Source of the DNA: Planctomycetota bacterium
GTDB lineage: Bacteria > Planctomycetota > UBA1135 > GCA-002686595
Assembly: GCA_016709875.1 (NCBI GenBank)
Contig: JADJLZ010000010.1
Coordinates: forward strand, 1-64,000
Direction of reading: 5' to 3'
DNA: 64,000 nt
Shown here piece by piece: positions 53,866-61,935 of this stretch. The notes below the pieces were generated by a model. That model was given only the letters and a program-made list of their open reading frames with translations, did not search any database and was not told where the DNA came from. Both the position numbers and the translations under genes were made by a program. Position 1 is the stretch's first letter. The number at the start of each line of letters is the position of its first letter.

Positions 53866-54980
53866 ACCCGCTGCTCTGGATCCGGCAGGTGCTCGCGCTG
53901 GGGGTGAAGGAGTTCCTCACCATCCTGAAGGACCCCAAGAGCCGCTTCGTGGTCATCGGCCCGCCGCTGATCCAGTTCTTCGTGTTCGGCTACGCGGCGA
54001 CCTTCGAGGTCACGCGCGTGCCCTATGCCGTGATGGACGAGGACCGCTCGAGCGAGTCGCGCGACCTGCTGGCGCGCTTCTCCGGTTCGATGGACTTCTC
54101 GCTCGTGGCGGAGTTCGACGACCCGCGCGCGATGGAGCGCTCCGTCGACGTGATGGAGTCGCGTCTGGTGCTGCACGTCGAGACCGGTTTCGCGGAGCAT
54201 CTGCGCACGGGTCGTCCGGCGGAGCTGCAGGTGATCCTCGACGGGCGCAACTCGAACGTCTCGGGCATCGCGCTCGGCTACGTGCAGGGCATCGTCTCGC
54301 AATGGAGCCGCGCGCACGCGACATCGCGCGCGGGGCCGGCAATCGAGTTGGTGCAGCGCGCCTGGTTCAACCCCAGCCTCGACAGCCACTGGTTCATCAT
54401 CAGCGGCCTGCCGGCGCAGATTGCGCTCGTGGTGGTGCTGCTGCTGACCAGCCTCTCGGTGGCGCGCGAGCGCGAGCAGGGGACCTTCGACCAGACGCTG
54501 GTCGCGCCGATCGACTCGCTGCAGATCCTGGTCGGCAAGGCGATGCCGCCCTTCGTCCTAGGCCTGTTCGACGGCATGCTGCTCTCCGCCGGCGCGGTCT
54601 ACTGGTTCGGCGTGCCGATGGCCGGCAGCATCCCCGCACTCGTCGCGCTGCTGGCGGTGTACGCCTGCGCGGTGCTCGGCATCGGACTTTTCGTGTCCTC
54701 GCTCGCCACCACGATGCAGCAGGGACTGCTCGGGGCTTTCATGGTGATGATGCCCGCGGTGCTGCTCTCGGGCTTCACGACGCCGATCGAGAACATGCCC
54801 GCCTGGTTGCAGAGTGCGACCATCGTCAATCCTGCGCGCTACGCGGTCGCGGGCTGTCGCGCTGTGTTCCTGGAGGGCGCGGATCTCACGGCGGTGGCGC
54901 CCTACCTGCTTCCCATGGGCCTGGTTGCGGTATTGATGCTCGCCGCGTCGGGCTGGCTCTTCCGGCACCGCTCGCGCTGA
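53862..54980 (+). CDS. ABC-2 permease, second subunit
   Basis: A 372-residue YbhR-like permease with the same layout as the preceding gene (FVVIGPPLIQFFVFGYAATF; ARERE-QGTFDQTLVAPIDSL; final helices ending FRHRSR). The two should form the heterodimeric channel of the exporter. Start GTG; last gene of the operon. Confidence 0.88.
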   Translation: MNPLLWIRQVLALGVKEFLTILKDPKSRFVVIGPPLIQFFVFGYAATFEVTRVPYAVMDEDRSSESRDLLARFSGSMDFSLVAEFDDPRAMERSVDVMESRLVLHVETGFAEHLRTGRPAELQVILDGRNSNVSGIALGYVQGIVSQWSRAHATSRAGPAIELVQRAWFNPSLDSHWFIISGLPAQIALVVVLLLTSLSVAREREQGTFDQTLVAPIDSLQILVGKAMPPFVLGLFDGMLLSAGAVYWFGVPMAGSIPALVALLAVYACAVLGIGLFVSSLATTMQQGLLGAFMVMMPAVLLSGFTTPIENMPAWLQSATIVNPARYAVAGCRAVFLEGADLTAVAPYLLPMGLVAVLMLAASGWLFRHRSR

Positions 54981-55059
54981 GCAAGGTCGCTCTCCGGTCG
55001 AAACTACCTGGAACTGGGGGGCCGCCATCGTGCTGGATCAGGAGTAGAATCGTGCCCCG

Positions 55060-56397
55060 ATGCGGGGAAATCGCAGCCTCCCAACTCCGGGCGCCCGGGA
55101 GCGGCGCGAATACCCCTCGGCTGCCAAGGCGAAACGGCGTGTGAGCGACTCCTCCTTCCAAGACGACCTGGAAGCCCTGCGCACGCAGCTGACCGCACTC
55201 GAGCGGCTTGCCTCCGAGCAGCCGGGTGCGATGCCCCTCTCGTGCGCGCCGATTCTGGCCGACGTACGCATGTGCTGCGAGCGTATGCAGTCGCGCGACG
55301 TCGCGCAGCGCGCGAGCGCAGAGGCGCTGCGACAATCCGAGACGCGGAAAGCCGCGATTCTCGACGCTTCGCTCGATGCTGTGATCACGGTCGACGAGCG
55401 CGGGTGCGTGGTCGAATTCAACACCGCGGCCGAGTCGATGTTCGGCTACAAGCGCGAGTACGCGATCGGACAAGTGCTCTCCGACCTCGTCGCGCCGTCG
55501 CGCCTGAAGCACAAGGCCCTTGAAGTCCTCTCACGCCTGCGCGCGGGCGCGGCAGGCCAGGGCGAGACGCAACGTTTTCAGGCGATCGCCATAACCTCAG
55601 ATGGCGCGGAACTCGCGATCGAGGTCGCGATCGCACCCCTGGGACTCGGAGCACCCAAGTTGCTCACGCTCTACATCCACGACGCGACATCGCGCAAGCG
55701 TGCCGAGGACGATCTCCGGCGCAATCAGCGCCGCCTGCAGGCCCTCACGGCGGAACTGCTGCTGACCGAGGAACGCGAACGCCGCCGCCTGGCCATCGAC
55801 CTGCACGACGGACTGAGCCAGACGATCGCACTTGCGCGCATCAAGCTCGCCAGCCTGCGCCCCGCGCTCACCGACGAGCGCGCCATGCTCCTGGACGAGA
55901 TCGGCGGGTTGATCGAAGAGGCCGACCGCGCCGCACGCTCGGTGAGTTTCGAGCTCAGCCCGCCGATGTTGCACGACATGGGCCTGGAAGCAGCGCTGCA
56001 GTGGCTGGTAGAGCACCTGGGGGCGCGCTACGGAATCCAGATCGTGCTCGAAGACGATGGCCTGTCCAAGTCCACGGACGAGAGAACGCGCGTGATCCTG
56101 TTCCGCTCGATCCGCGAACTCTTGATCAACGCCGCGAAGCACGCCGGTGCACGGGCAGTACGCCTGCGCGTCTTCCGCGAGGGAACGCGCCTGGGCGTCG
56201 CCGTCGAGGACGACGGTGTGGGCATGCAATTGGGGGCCGGCGACTCGGGTGGCTTCGGACTGTTCAGCATTCGCGAACGTATGGGTCACGTGGGTGGAAG
56301 CATGCGGATCGATTCGGCCGCCGGACGAGGCACGCGCATCGAGCTCCGAGCGCCGCTCTTGAGCGGACAACTTTCGAAAGTAGGGGACACAACATGA
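55060..56397 (+). CDS. PAS-containing NarL-type histidine kinase
   Basis: A 445-residue cytosolic sensor. Residues 1-90 form an unrecognised helical part, 95-215 a PAS domain (AILDASLDAVITVDERGCVV, FNTAAESMFGYKREYA), 235-305 HisKA_3 with phospho-acceptor His near 249 (RRRLAIDLHDGLSQ) and 340-440 an HATPase_c (RELLINAAKHAGA, VEDDGVGM, GLFSIRERMGHVGG). No membrane segment is present. A downstream in-frame GTG at 55141 could be the start instead. It overlaps the response regulator by ATGA. Confidence 0.88.
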   Translation: MRGNRSLPTPGARERREYPSAAKAKRRVSDSSFQDDLEALRTQLTALERLASEQPGAMPLSCAPILADVRMCCERMQSRDVAQRASAEALRQSETRKAAILDASLDAVITVDERGCVVEFNTAAESMFGYKREYAIGQVLSDLVAPSRLKHKALEVLSRLRAGAAGQGETQRFQAIAITSDGAELAIEVAIAPLGLGAPKLLTLYIHDATSRKRAEDDLRRNQRRLQALTAELLLTEERERRRLAIDLHDGLSQTIALARIKLASLRPALTDERAMLLDEIGGLIEEADRAARSVSFELSPPMLHDMGLEAALQWLVEHLGARYGIQIVLEDDGLSKSTDERTRVILFRSIRELLINAAKHAGARAVRLRVFREGTRLGVAVEDDGVGMQLGAGDSGGFGLFSIRERMGHVGGSMRIDSAAGRGTRIELRAPLLSGQLSKVGDTT

Positions 56398-57047
56398 GGA
56401 CACGAGTGCTCCTGGTGGACGATCACAAGATGATGCGCGAGGGCTTGCGCGCCCTGCTCGCCACCGCAGCGGACATCGAGGTCGTGGGCGAAGCCTGCGA
56501 CGGTCGGAGCGCGCTGGATCTCGTGCGCACGCTCGATCCCGACGTCGTCGTCATGGACGTGGGCATGCCCGAGCTCAACGGAGTCGAGGCCGCGCGCCGG
56601 ATCCGCCACGAGCACGAACGCGTGCGCGTGATCGCGCTCTCGACCCACACCGACAAGCGCTACGTGCACCACATGCTCGATGCGGGCGCTTGCGGCTACG
56701 TGCTGAAGATCGCGGCGCACGACGAACTCCTGCGCGCGGTGCGCGCGGCGAGCCAGGGCCTCATGTACCTGAGTCCCGAGATCGCCGGCCTGGTCGTCGA
56801 GCGCTCGACCAGTGCTCGCCCCGGGAGCGACACTTCCGCCTTCGCGACGCTCGGCGCGCGCGAGCGCGAGGTCCTGCAGCTCGTGACCGAGGGCAAGACC
56901 TCGTCCGAGACCGCGCGCGAGATGCACATCTCGATCAAGACGGTCGAGACGCACCGGCGCAACATCGTGCGCAAGCTCGGGCTGCACGGCACGGCCGAGC
57001 TCACGAAGTACGCGATCCGCGAAGGACTGACCTCCGTCGAGGAGTGA
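56394..57047 (+). CDS. NarL/LuxR-family response regulator
   Basis: A 217-residue regulator: receiver domain (LLVDDHKMMREGL, VVVMDVGMPELNG with phospho-Asp near residue 55, conserved Lys in YVLKIAAHDE) and a LuxR-type HTH (LGAREREVLQLVTEGKTSSE, HISIKTVETHRRNIVRKLGL). It is coupled to the kinase upstream; a second kinase follows 110 bases downstream. Confidence 0.92.
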   Translation: MRTRVLLVDDHKMMREGLRALLATAADIEVVGEACDGRSALDLVRTLDPDVVVMDVGMPELNGVEAARRIRHEHERVRVIALSTHTDKRYVHHMLDAGACGYVLKIAAHDELLRAVRAASQGLMYLSPEIAGLVVERSTSARPGSDTSAFATLGAREREVLQLVTEGKTSSETAREMHISIKTVETHRRNIVRKLGLHGTAELTKYAIREGLTSVEE

Positions 57048-57156
57048 GTCGGGCGCCGGCCCCTGGCGCGCGGTCCGTACCGGTCCTCGAACCCGGATCG
57101 CGGGCTCAGTGCTTCTGCCGATGGCCGCCTGTTGAGTGTGGGTCTTGAATGGCTAC

Positions 57157-58350
57157 ATGAACGAACATGTGCCTTTCGAGACGATCGGTCTGGCTCGCGA
57201 CCGCATCGTCGAGCTACGCGCACATCTGGGACTGGCGGCTGCTGCGCCCGGTTCGGCGGAACTCGACAGCAGCCTTCACGAGCTCGAGGGACTGCTGGAG
57301 AAGCTGCAAGCGCGCTGCACGATTCTGCGCGAGCTGCTCGAGTACGCGGGAGACATCTTCTTCGCCAAGGACCCGCGGGGCTGCTACGTGATGATCAATC
57401 CGAAGGGCGCCGGCCTGTTCGGAAAGCAGGCCGTGGACGTTGTCGGCCAGGACGACTTCGCGCTCTTCGACGGGCCGAGAGCTCAGCGGATCATGGCCAG
57501 CGACCGCGCCACGATGGAGAGCGGCGTGCCGAGCGTGTTCGAGGAAACGGTCGAGATCGACGGTCTGCCCGCGCGATTGCGGACGACGGCAGTCGCCTGG
57601 AACGAGCCCGGCGGAAAGCTCCTCGGCGTGCTCGGAGTAACCCGGGACATCAGCGAGCGCAAGCGAGCCGAGGAACACGCCAACAGGAAGCACAAGCGCC
57701 TGCAGGCGCTGGCGGCGGAGATCGTGATCGCGGAGGAGAACCTGCGCCAGACGCTCGCCACGGACATGCACAACGGCCTCGGGCAGGAACTCGCGCTGGC
57801 CAAGCTGAGGATCGCGACCCTGCGCAGCGAATCGAGCCCGGAATGGAACGCGCCGCTGCTGCGAATCGAACACCTCGCCGAGCAGGCCTATCGCTCGCTG
57901 CGCTCGGCCACGTACCAGCTCCAGCCGTCGTCGCTGCACGATCTGGGTCTGTACCCGGCGCTGCAGTGGCTGGCCGGCGACACGAGCGCGCGCTATGGCT
58001 TCGACGTCGAGGTCGAGGAACAGGCGGGCCTCGCGCCGCTCGACGGATGCATGCGCACGATGCTCTTCCGTGCGGTGCGCGAACTCGTCCTCAACAGCGC
58101 CAGACACGCCCGTCCGCGAACGGTCGGGATCCGGCTCGACCTGCAGGCTGGCTCCATGCGTGTGCGCGTCGAGGACGATGGCGCAGGCTTCGACGCCGCG
58201 AGCGTGGAGTCCGCCGACTACGGGCTGTTCGGGATCCGCGAGCAACTGCAGCACGTCGGCGGCTCGATCGACATCGATTCCCGCTCCGGCGCGGGCACGC
58301 TCGTGACCCTGGTGGCGCCATTCAGCTTCGAACTCCCCGTCGCGGTCTGA
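57157..58350 (+). CDS. Second PAS histidine kinase
   Basis: A 397-residue cytosolic kinase: N-terminal coiled part (1-65), PAS (65-180; YAGDIFFAKDPRGCYVMINP, VLGVTRDISERKRA), HisKA_3 with DMHNGLGQELALAKLR (His205) and HATPase_c (RELVLNSARHARP, VEDDGAGFDA, GLFGIREQLQHVGG). The region before His205 (AEENLRQTLA) lacks the usual Arg-rich ERRRIA box, so activity is less certain than for the first kinase. ATG 57157 was preferred over a GTG at 57136. Confidence 0.83.
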   Translation: MNEHVPFETIGLARDRIVELRAHLGLAAAAPGSAELDSSLHELEGLLEKLQARCTILRELLEYAGDIFFAKDPRGCYVMINPKGAGLFGKQAVDVVGQDDFALFDGPRAQRIMASDRATMESGVPSVFEETVEIDGLPARLRTTAVAWNEPGGKLLGVLGVTRDISERKRAEEHANRKHKRLQALAAEIVIAEENLRQTLATDMHNGLGQELALAKLRIATLRSESSPEWNAPLLRIEHLAEQAYRSLRSATYQLQPSSLHDLGLYPALQWLAGDTSARYGFDVEVEEQAGLAPLDGCMRTMLFRAVRELVLNSARHARPRTVGIRLDLQAGSMRVRVEDDGAGFDAASVESADYGLFGIREQLQHVGGSIDIDSRSGAGTLVTLVAPFSFELPVAV

Positions 58351-58472
58351 CGCACAGTGCGCTACCTGGATCCACGCGACGGCTCGGGTAGATGTGCCGA
58401 TCTGTACGAGTGCTCCGCCGGCCTAAGTTGCGGCACGCACCCTTCCTCGCAGTGGAATCGAGAGCCAAGCAC

Positions 58473-59357
58473 ATGAAGACCTTCAGCCTCCTGTTCGCGT
58501 CCATCGCAATCGTCGGCCTGCCGCTGCTCGCCGCGGCGTCGATCGAAGCCAAGGGGCCGCCGGTCGTCCGCCTCGCGAGCGACTTGATCGGCATGAAGGT
58601 CGTCAGCCAGCAGGGTGACGACCTCGGCAAGATCGAGGATGTCGTCGTGCGCCCCGCGGGCGAGGCCTCCTACGCGGTGCTCTCCTTCGGCGGCATGCTT
58701 GGCATGGGGGACAAGTTGTTCGCGATGCCCTGGAGCGTGCTGCGCAGTCTGGATGCGAACTCGAGCAGGAAGGACGACGACACCGCGCTCGTCCTGCCGC
58801 TCGACAAGGAGCGCCTCAAGGGCGCACCGGGTTTCGACAGGCAGAACTGGCCGGCGATCGCCAATCCCGAATGGACGAAGGAGATCGACGCGTTCTACGC
58901 GGGCGACCTCACGCCCGATGCGAAGAAGGCGGTCGACGCGAGCGCGCGCACTTCGAGCATCACCTGGAAAGCAAGTGAGCTCAAGGGCGCCAACGTCATG
59001 AACCCCGCGGGCGAGAAGCTCGGCGACCTCAAGGAGCTCGCGATCGACTCGAATGGCCGCGTCAGCTACGTCGCCGTGTCCGTCGGAGGGTTCCTCGGCA
59101 CGGGCGACAAGCTCGTCGCGATCCCCTGGGATGCACTGAAGTTCTCTCTCGGCGGCGACCAGAGCGACAAGCGCGTCATCAGCCTCGCCAGCACGAAGCA
59201 GCAGCTCGAGTCCGCACCCGAGTTCAAGGAGGGCAAGGACAACCGCGCTTCGATGTGCGATCCCAAGTGGATCACGTCGCTCTACGCGCACTTCAGCTGC
59301 CCGGTCTACTGGACCGGCCCCATGAGCAAGACCAACACGCGGCCTCCGAAGAACTGA
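58473..59357 (+). CDS. Exported protein with two PRC-barrel domains
   Basis: A 294-residue protein with a signal peptide (1-26) and two PRC-barrel-like domains, about 35-115 (LIGMKVVSQQGDDLGKIEDV, YAVLSFGGMLGMGDKLFAMP) and 165-245 (LKGANVMNPAGEKLGDLKEL, YVAVSVGGFLGTGDKLVAIP). The repeats are clearly homologous to each other. Such proteins accompany stress and membrane-maintenance genes. The role is unknown. Confidence 0.8.
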   Translation: MKTFSLLFASIAIVGLPLLAAASIEAKGPPVVRLASDLIGMKVVSQQGDDLGKIEDVVVRPAGEASYAVLSFGGMLGMGDKLFAMPWSVLRSLDANSSRKDDDTALVLPLDKERLKGAPGFDRQNWPAIANPEWTKEIDAFYAGDLTPDAKKAVDASARTSSITWKASELKGANVMNPAGEKLGDLKELAIDSNGRVSYVAVSVGGFLGTGDKLVAIPWDALKFSLGGDQSDKRVISLASTKQQLESAPEFKEGKDNRASMCDPKWITSLYAHFSCPVYWTGPMSKTNTRPPKN

Positions 59358-59446
59358 GACGCACCACATGGTCGCGTCACGGGAGCGATCCCGGGCCGCG
59401 GTCGGCAAGGGCAAGGACGATGCCGAACCAAGCACGAGATGGACGG

Positions 59447-60025
59447 ATGAGCCGACGCGCGCGCACGCCCGTGCGAGCCCTCGCGCTCGTTGTACTGGCT
59501 CTCGCCGCGGGCGCGTGTCGCAGCACGGCCAAGCCGCAGGCGCCGCTCTCCGAGAGTGCTGTGCGACTCGACCTCCCGCTCATCCACCAGGACGCGCTCT
59601 ACGACTGCGGCCTGGCCTCGATCTCGGCCCTGTGCCAGTACTGGGGTGTCGCGATCCCCGCGGAGGAGCGCAACAGCCTCGCGCAGACCGCACAACAGCG
59701 CGCCGGACTCTCGGGTGGCGAGCTGCAGGCAGCACTCGAGCAACTGGGCTTCGAGGTCTACCTGTTCGAAGGCAGCCTCGACCGCGCGGCGACCGGACTG
59801 CTGCACAACATCGACGTCGGACGTCCGCTGCTCGTGATGCTCAGCTCCGACGGCAATGCGCACCACTACGGGCTCGTGCTGGGCTACGACGAGCCGCGCG
59901 GGAACCTGATCCTGCTCGATCCGATGAAGGGCGAGCTGCTCGTTCCGATGCCTGCTTTCGAGCGCGACTGGGCGCGCTGTCGGCGCTTCACGCTGCTCGC
60001 AAGCCGCACACCGCAAGCACTCTAG
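59447..60025 (+). CDS. C39-like cysteine peptidase lipoprotein
   Basis: A 192-residue lipoprotein (lipobox AAGAC, Cys24). A papain-like C39 fold is suggested by HQDALYDCGLASISALCQYWG (Cys54), NAHHYGLVLGYDE and LLDPMKG with His and Asp. Such proteins may cleave Gly-Gly leaders or act as scaffolds; no ABC partner is adjacent. An alternative ATG at 59420 would add nine residues before the signal peptide. Confidence 0.7.
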   Translation: MSRRARTPVRALALVVLALAAGACRSTAKPQAPLSESAVRLDLPLIHQDALYDCGLASISALCQYWGVAIPAEERNSLAQTAQQRAGLSGGELQAALEQLGFEVYLFEGSLDRAATGLLHNIDVGRPLLVMLSSDGNAHHYGLVLGYDEPRGNLILLDPMKGELLVPMPAFERDWARCRRFTLLASRTPQAL

Positions 60026-60071
60026 TTCGCTCACGCAGACCTCCCACCACCACGAAATAGGAATCAAGACC

Positions 60072-60371
60072 ATGCTCCTCTGTCCGTTCGCCGCCAATCT
60101 CCTCCTCACCTGTATCGCCCCTGCCGCCGCGCTCTCGCCGGCCGACGCCGTGGCGCTCCACGCGAGTTTCGATCCGAGCCTCGGCGCCCTGCGCGCCGGC
60201 CGTGTCGAAGCACCCGCGGCGCTCGGCGAGTGCGAACGCAGCGAGCTCGCCGCGGCCCAGAACCAAAGCCTCCCGCTGTCCGCGCTGCGCGGCGGGTTCG
60301 AGCCGACCAACAACGAGTGGAAGTGGCTGGCCATCGGCGCCGGGGTCGTCCTGGTGCTCGTGCTCGTTTGA
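60072..60371 (+). CDS. Small exported membrane-tail protein
   Basis: A 99-residue protein with a signal-like N-terminus (ending PAAALS) and a C-terminal hydrophobic tail (WLAIGAGVVLVLVLV). The middle is Ala/Glu-rich. I do not recognise the family. TAGGAA precedes the ATG by 10 bases. Confidence 0.5.
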   Translation: MLLCPFAANLLLTCIAPAAALSPADAVALHASFDPSLGALRAGRVEAPAALGECERSELAAAQNQSLPLSALRGGFEPTNNEWKWLAIGAGVVLVLVLV

Positions 60372-60411
60372 TCCGTATCCAACCCCGAAACCACCAACCG
60401 CAGAGGTAGTC

Positions 60412-60684
60412 ATGACCACGCAAAGCACCACCTATCCCGATTCCGCAGTTCCGTCGACGCGCAAGCTGCCCGCCGACACCCACTCCAACGCCGAAGTCAC
60501 CGAGGCGGCATCCAACGAACTGCGCGGCCGCCTGCGCCACGCGATGGATTCGAGCAAGGAGCGCCTGACCGAGTGGAAGGGCGGCTTCGAAGAAGGAGTC
60601 CGCAGTCGGCCGTTCCAGTCCATCCTGATCGCCGCGGCCGTCGGAGCCACGATCGGCATGCTCCTCGGCCGTCGCTCGCGCTGA
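60412..60684 (+). CDS. DUF883/ElaB-like inner-membrane protein
   Basis: A 90-residue protein with an amphipathic helical body and a C-terminal glycine-rich transmembrane segment (SILIAAAVGATIGMLLGRRSR), the pattern of ElaB/YqjD proteins, some of which bind ribosomes at the membrane in stationary phase. AGAGG is six bases before the ATG. Confidence 0.7.
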   Translation: MTTQSTTYPDSAVPSTRKLPADTHSNAEVTEAASNELRGRLRHAMDSSKERLTEWKGGFEEGVRSRPFQSILIAAAVGATIGMLLGRRSR

Positions 60685-60714
60685 GACCAGAGCTTGCTGC
60701 CTCACGAGTCGCAC

Positions 60715-61278
60715 ATGAAGCACGCACACGAAACGCCCGCGAGCGCGCCGAACGAGGGCGCAGCCGGCGTTTCGGGGGAGCGTGAGGCTGGCGCGGCGGG
60801 CGGCGGAATCCTCGAGTCACTCGGCCACTTCGCGCAGGAGCTCCTCGCCGCGGTGAACGGAATGATCGAGGTCAAGGCCGATCGCCTGCGCCTATCGGTG
60901 CAGAAGACGGCCGTCAAGATCGCGTTCGCGAGCGCAGTCGCACTCTGCGCGGTGCTCTGGCTGGGAGCGGCCTCACTGGCCACGCTGCGCGGACTGTGCG
61001 GCGGATTCGCCGCGCTCTGCGGCGGGAGAGTGTGGCTGGGCGAGTTGTGTGGCGGTGCCTTCGCACTGCTGCTCGCCGCAGGCACGGCCGGCCTGCTGTT
61101 GCGGCTTTCGACACGTCGCGAGCTGGCTCGACTGGAGAAGAAGTATGAACGCATCCGGAACGCACCGGCCGGAAACGAAGACCACGCAGGGCCCGCGGCA
61201 AACCGTGGAGATGCTCCTCGATCGCGAGGAAACCCTGGCGACACAGCGGATCGAAACCGCGCTGCAGCTCCTGTCTGA
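60715..61278 (+). CDS. Holin-3_6/YqjE-like membrane protein
   Basis: A 187-residue protein with a helical N-terminus and two hydrophobic segments (residues 62-82 and 105-130). YqjE-like phage-holin-superfamily proteins usually sit beside DUF883 genes, as here. The last 35 residues (Gly/Asn/Arg-rich) overlap the next gene by 134 bases. Confidence 0.65.
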   Translation: MKHAHETPASAPNEGAAGVSGEREAGAAGGGILESLGHFAQELLAAVNGMIEVKADRLRLSVQKTAVKIAFASAVALCAVLWLGAASLATLRGLCGGFAALCGGRVWLGELCGGAFALLLAAGTAGLLLRLSTRRELARLEKKYERIRNAPAGNEDHAGPAANRGDAPRSRGNPGDTADRNRAAAPV

Positions 61279-61504
61279 CGACTTGTGCAGCGCGACGGAC
61301 GTGCGCGCGAAGATCCGCCAGCATCCGCGGCTCTCGCTGGCGCTGGGCGCGGGCCTGGGCTTCGTCGTCGGGCCGATCCTGCTGCGCGCGCTCCAACGGG
61401 TCCTCGGTGCGACCGCCGACGTCCCTGTACCCGGCGCACTCCCGCCCTACACCCTCGCCGGAGCCGTTCTCGCCTCGCTGCGCATCCTGCGTGCAAAGCA
61501 CTGA
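61145..61504 (+). CDS. YqjK-position small membrane protein
   Basis: A 119-residue protein with a charged N-terminal half (VEMLLDREETLATQRIETAL) and a C-terminal hydrophobic part (LALGAGLGFVVGPILLRAL). It occupies the place of YqjK/DUF3618-type genes in DUF883-YqjE operons. A later in-frame ATG at 61211 would reduce the 134-base overlap with the upstream gene to 68 bases. Confidence 0.55.
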   Translation: MNASGTHRPETKTTQGPRQTVEMLLDREETLATQRIETALQLLSDDLCSATDVRAKIRQHPRLSLALGAGLGFVVGPILLRALQRVLGATADVPVPGALPPYTLAGAVLASLRILRAKH

Positions 61505-61558
61505 TACATCCCGCACTCCTGCTGCCTCCCCACACCTCACCACAGAAATCGAATCGCA

Positions 61559-61708
61559 ATGCTCTACACCGTCGCCGTCGTCATGGTCCTGCTCTGGCTG
61601 CTTGGAATGGTCTCGAACTACACGATGAACGGCTTCGTTCACGTGCTGCTCGTGGTCGCCATCATCATCGTACTCGTGCGCGTCATCGGAAGTCGCAGGG
61701 CCATCTGA
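61559..61708 (+). CDS. Lmo0937-family small membrane protein
   Basis: A 49-residue protein with two hydrophobic helices and the family pattern MLYTVAVVMVLLWLLGMVSN with a Gly-Phe-(I/V)-H turn (NGFVHVLLVVAI). The family is common in stress loci and its action is unknown. Its TGA overlaps the ATG of the next gene (TGATG). Confidence 0.75.
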   Translation: MLYTVAVVMVLLWLLGMVSNYTMNGFVHVLLVVAIIIVLVRVIGSRRAI

Positions 61709-61935
61709 TGGCCACGCATGCGGTCGAGTCGGGCCTCAACACGGGGCTGTTCATCATCCTGCTCGTGGTCGGCGTCGTCGCGCTCGCCTTGGGCGTGAAT
61801 GCCTCGGACTCGATCGGGTCCGATTTCTCACGCCTGTTCACGGGCCAGCCCACGGACAAGGCGCTCTGGCTCCTGATCGGCGGCGGAGTTTCTACGCTCG
61901 CGGGTCTGATCGGCCTCGCGCGTGGACGCCGGTAG
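61708..61935 (+). CDS. DUF3185-family small membrane protein
   Basis: A 75-residue protein with two helices around the family motif ALGVNASDSIGSDFSRLFTG, then PTDKALWLLIGGG. DUF3185 proteins occur widely next to stress genes; the function is unknown. It overlaps the preceding gene by one base and the next by 14. Confidence 0.8.
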   Translation: MATHAVESGLNTGLFIILLVVGVVALALGVNASDSIGSDFSRLFTGQPTDKALWLLIGGGVSTLAGLIGLARGRR

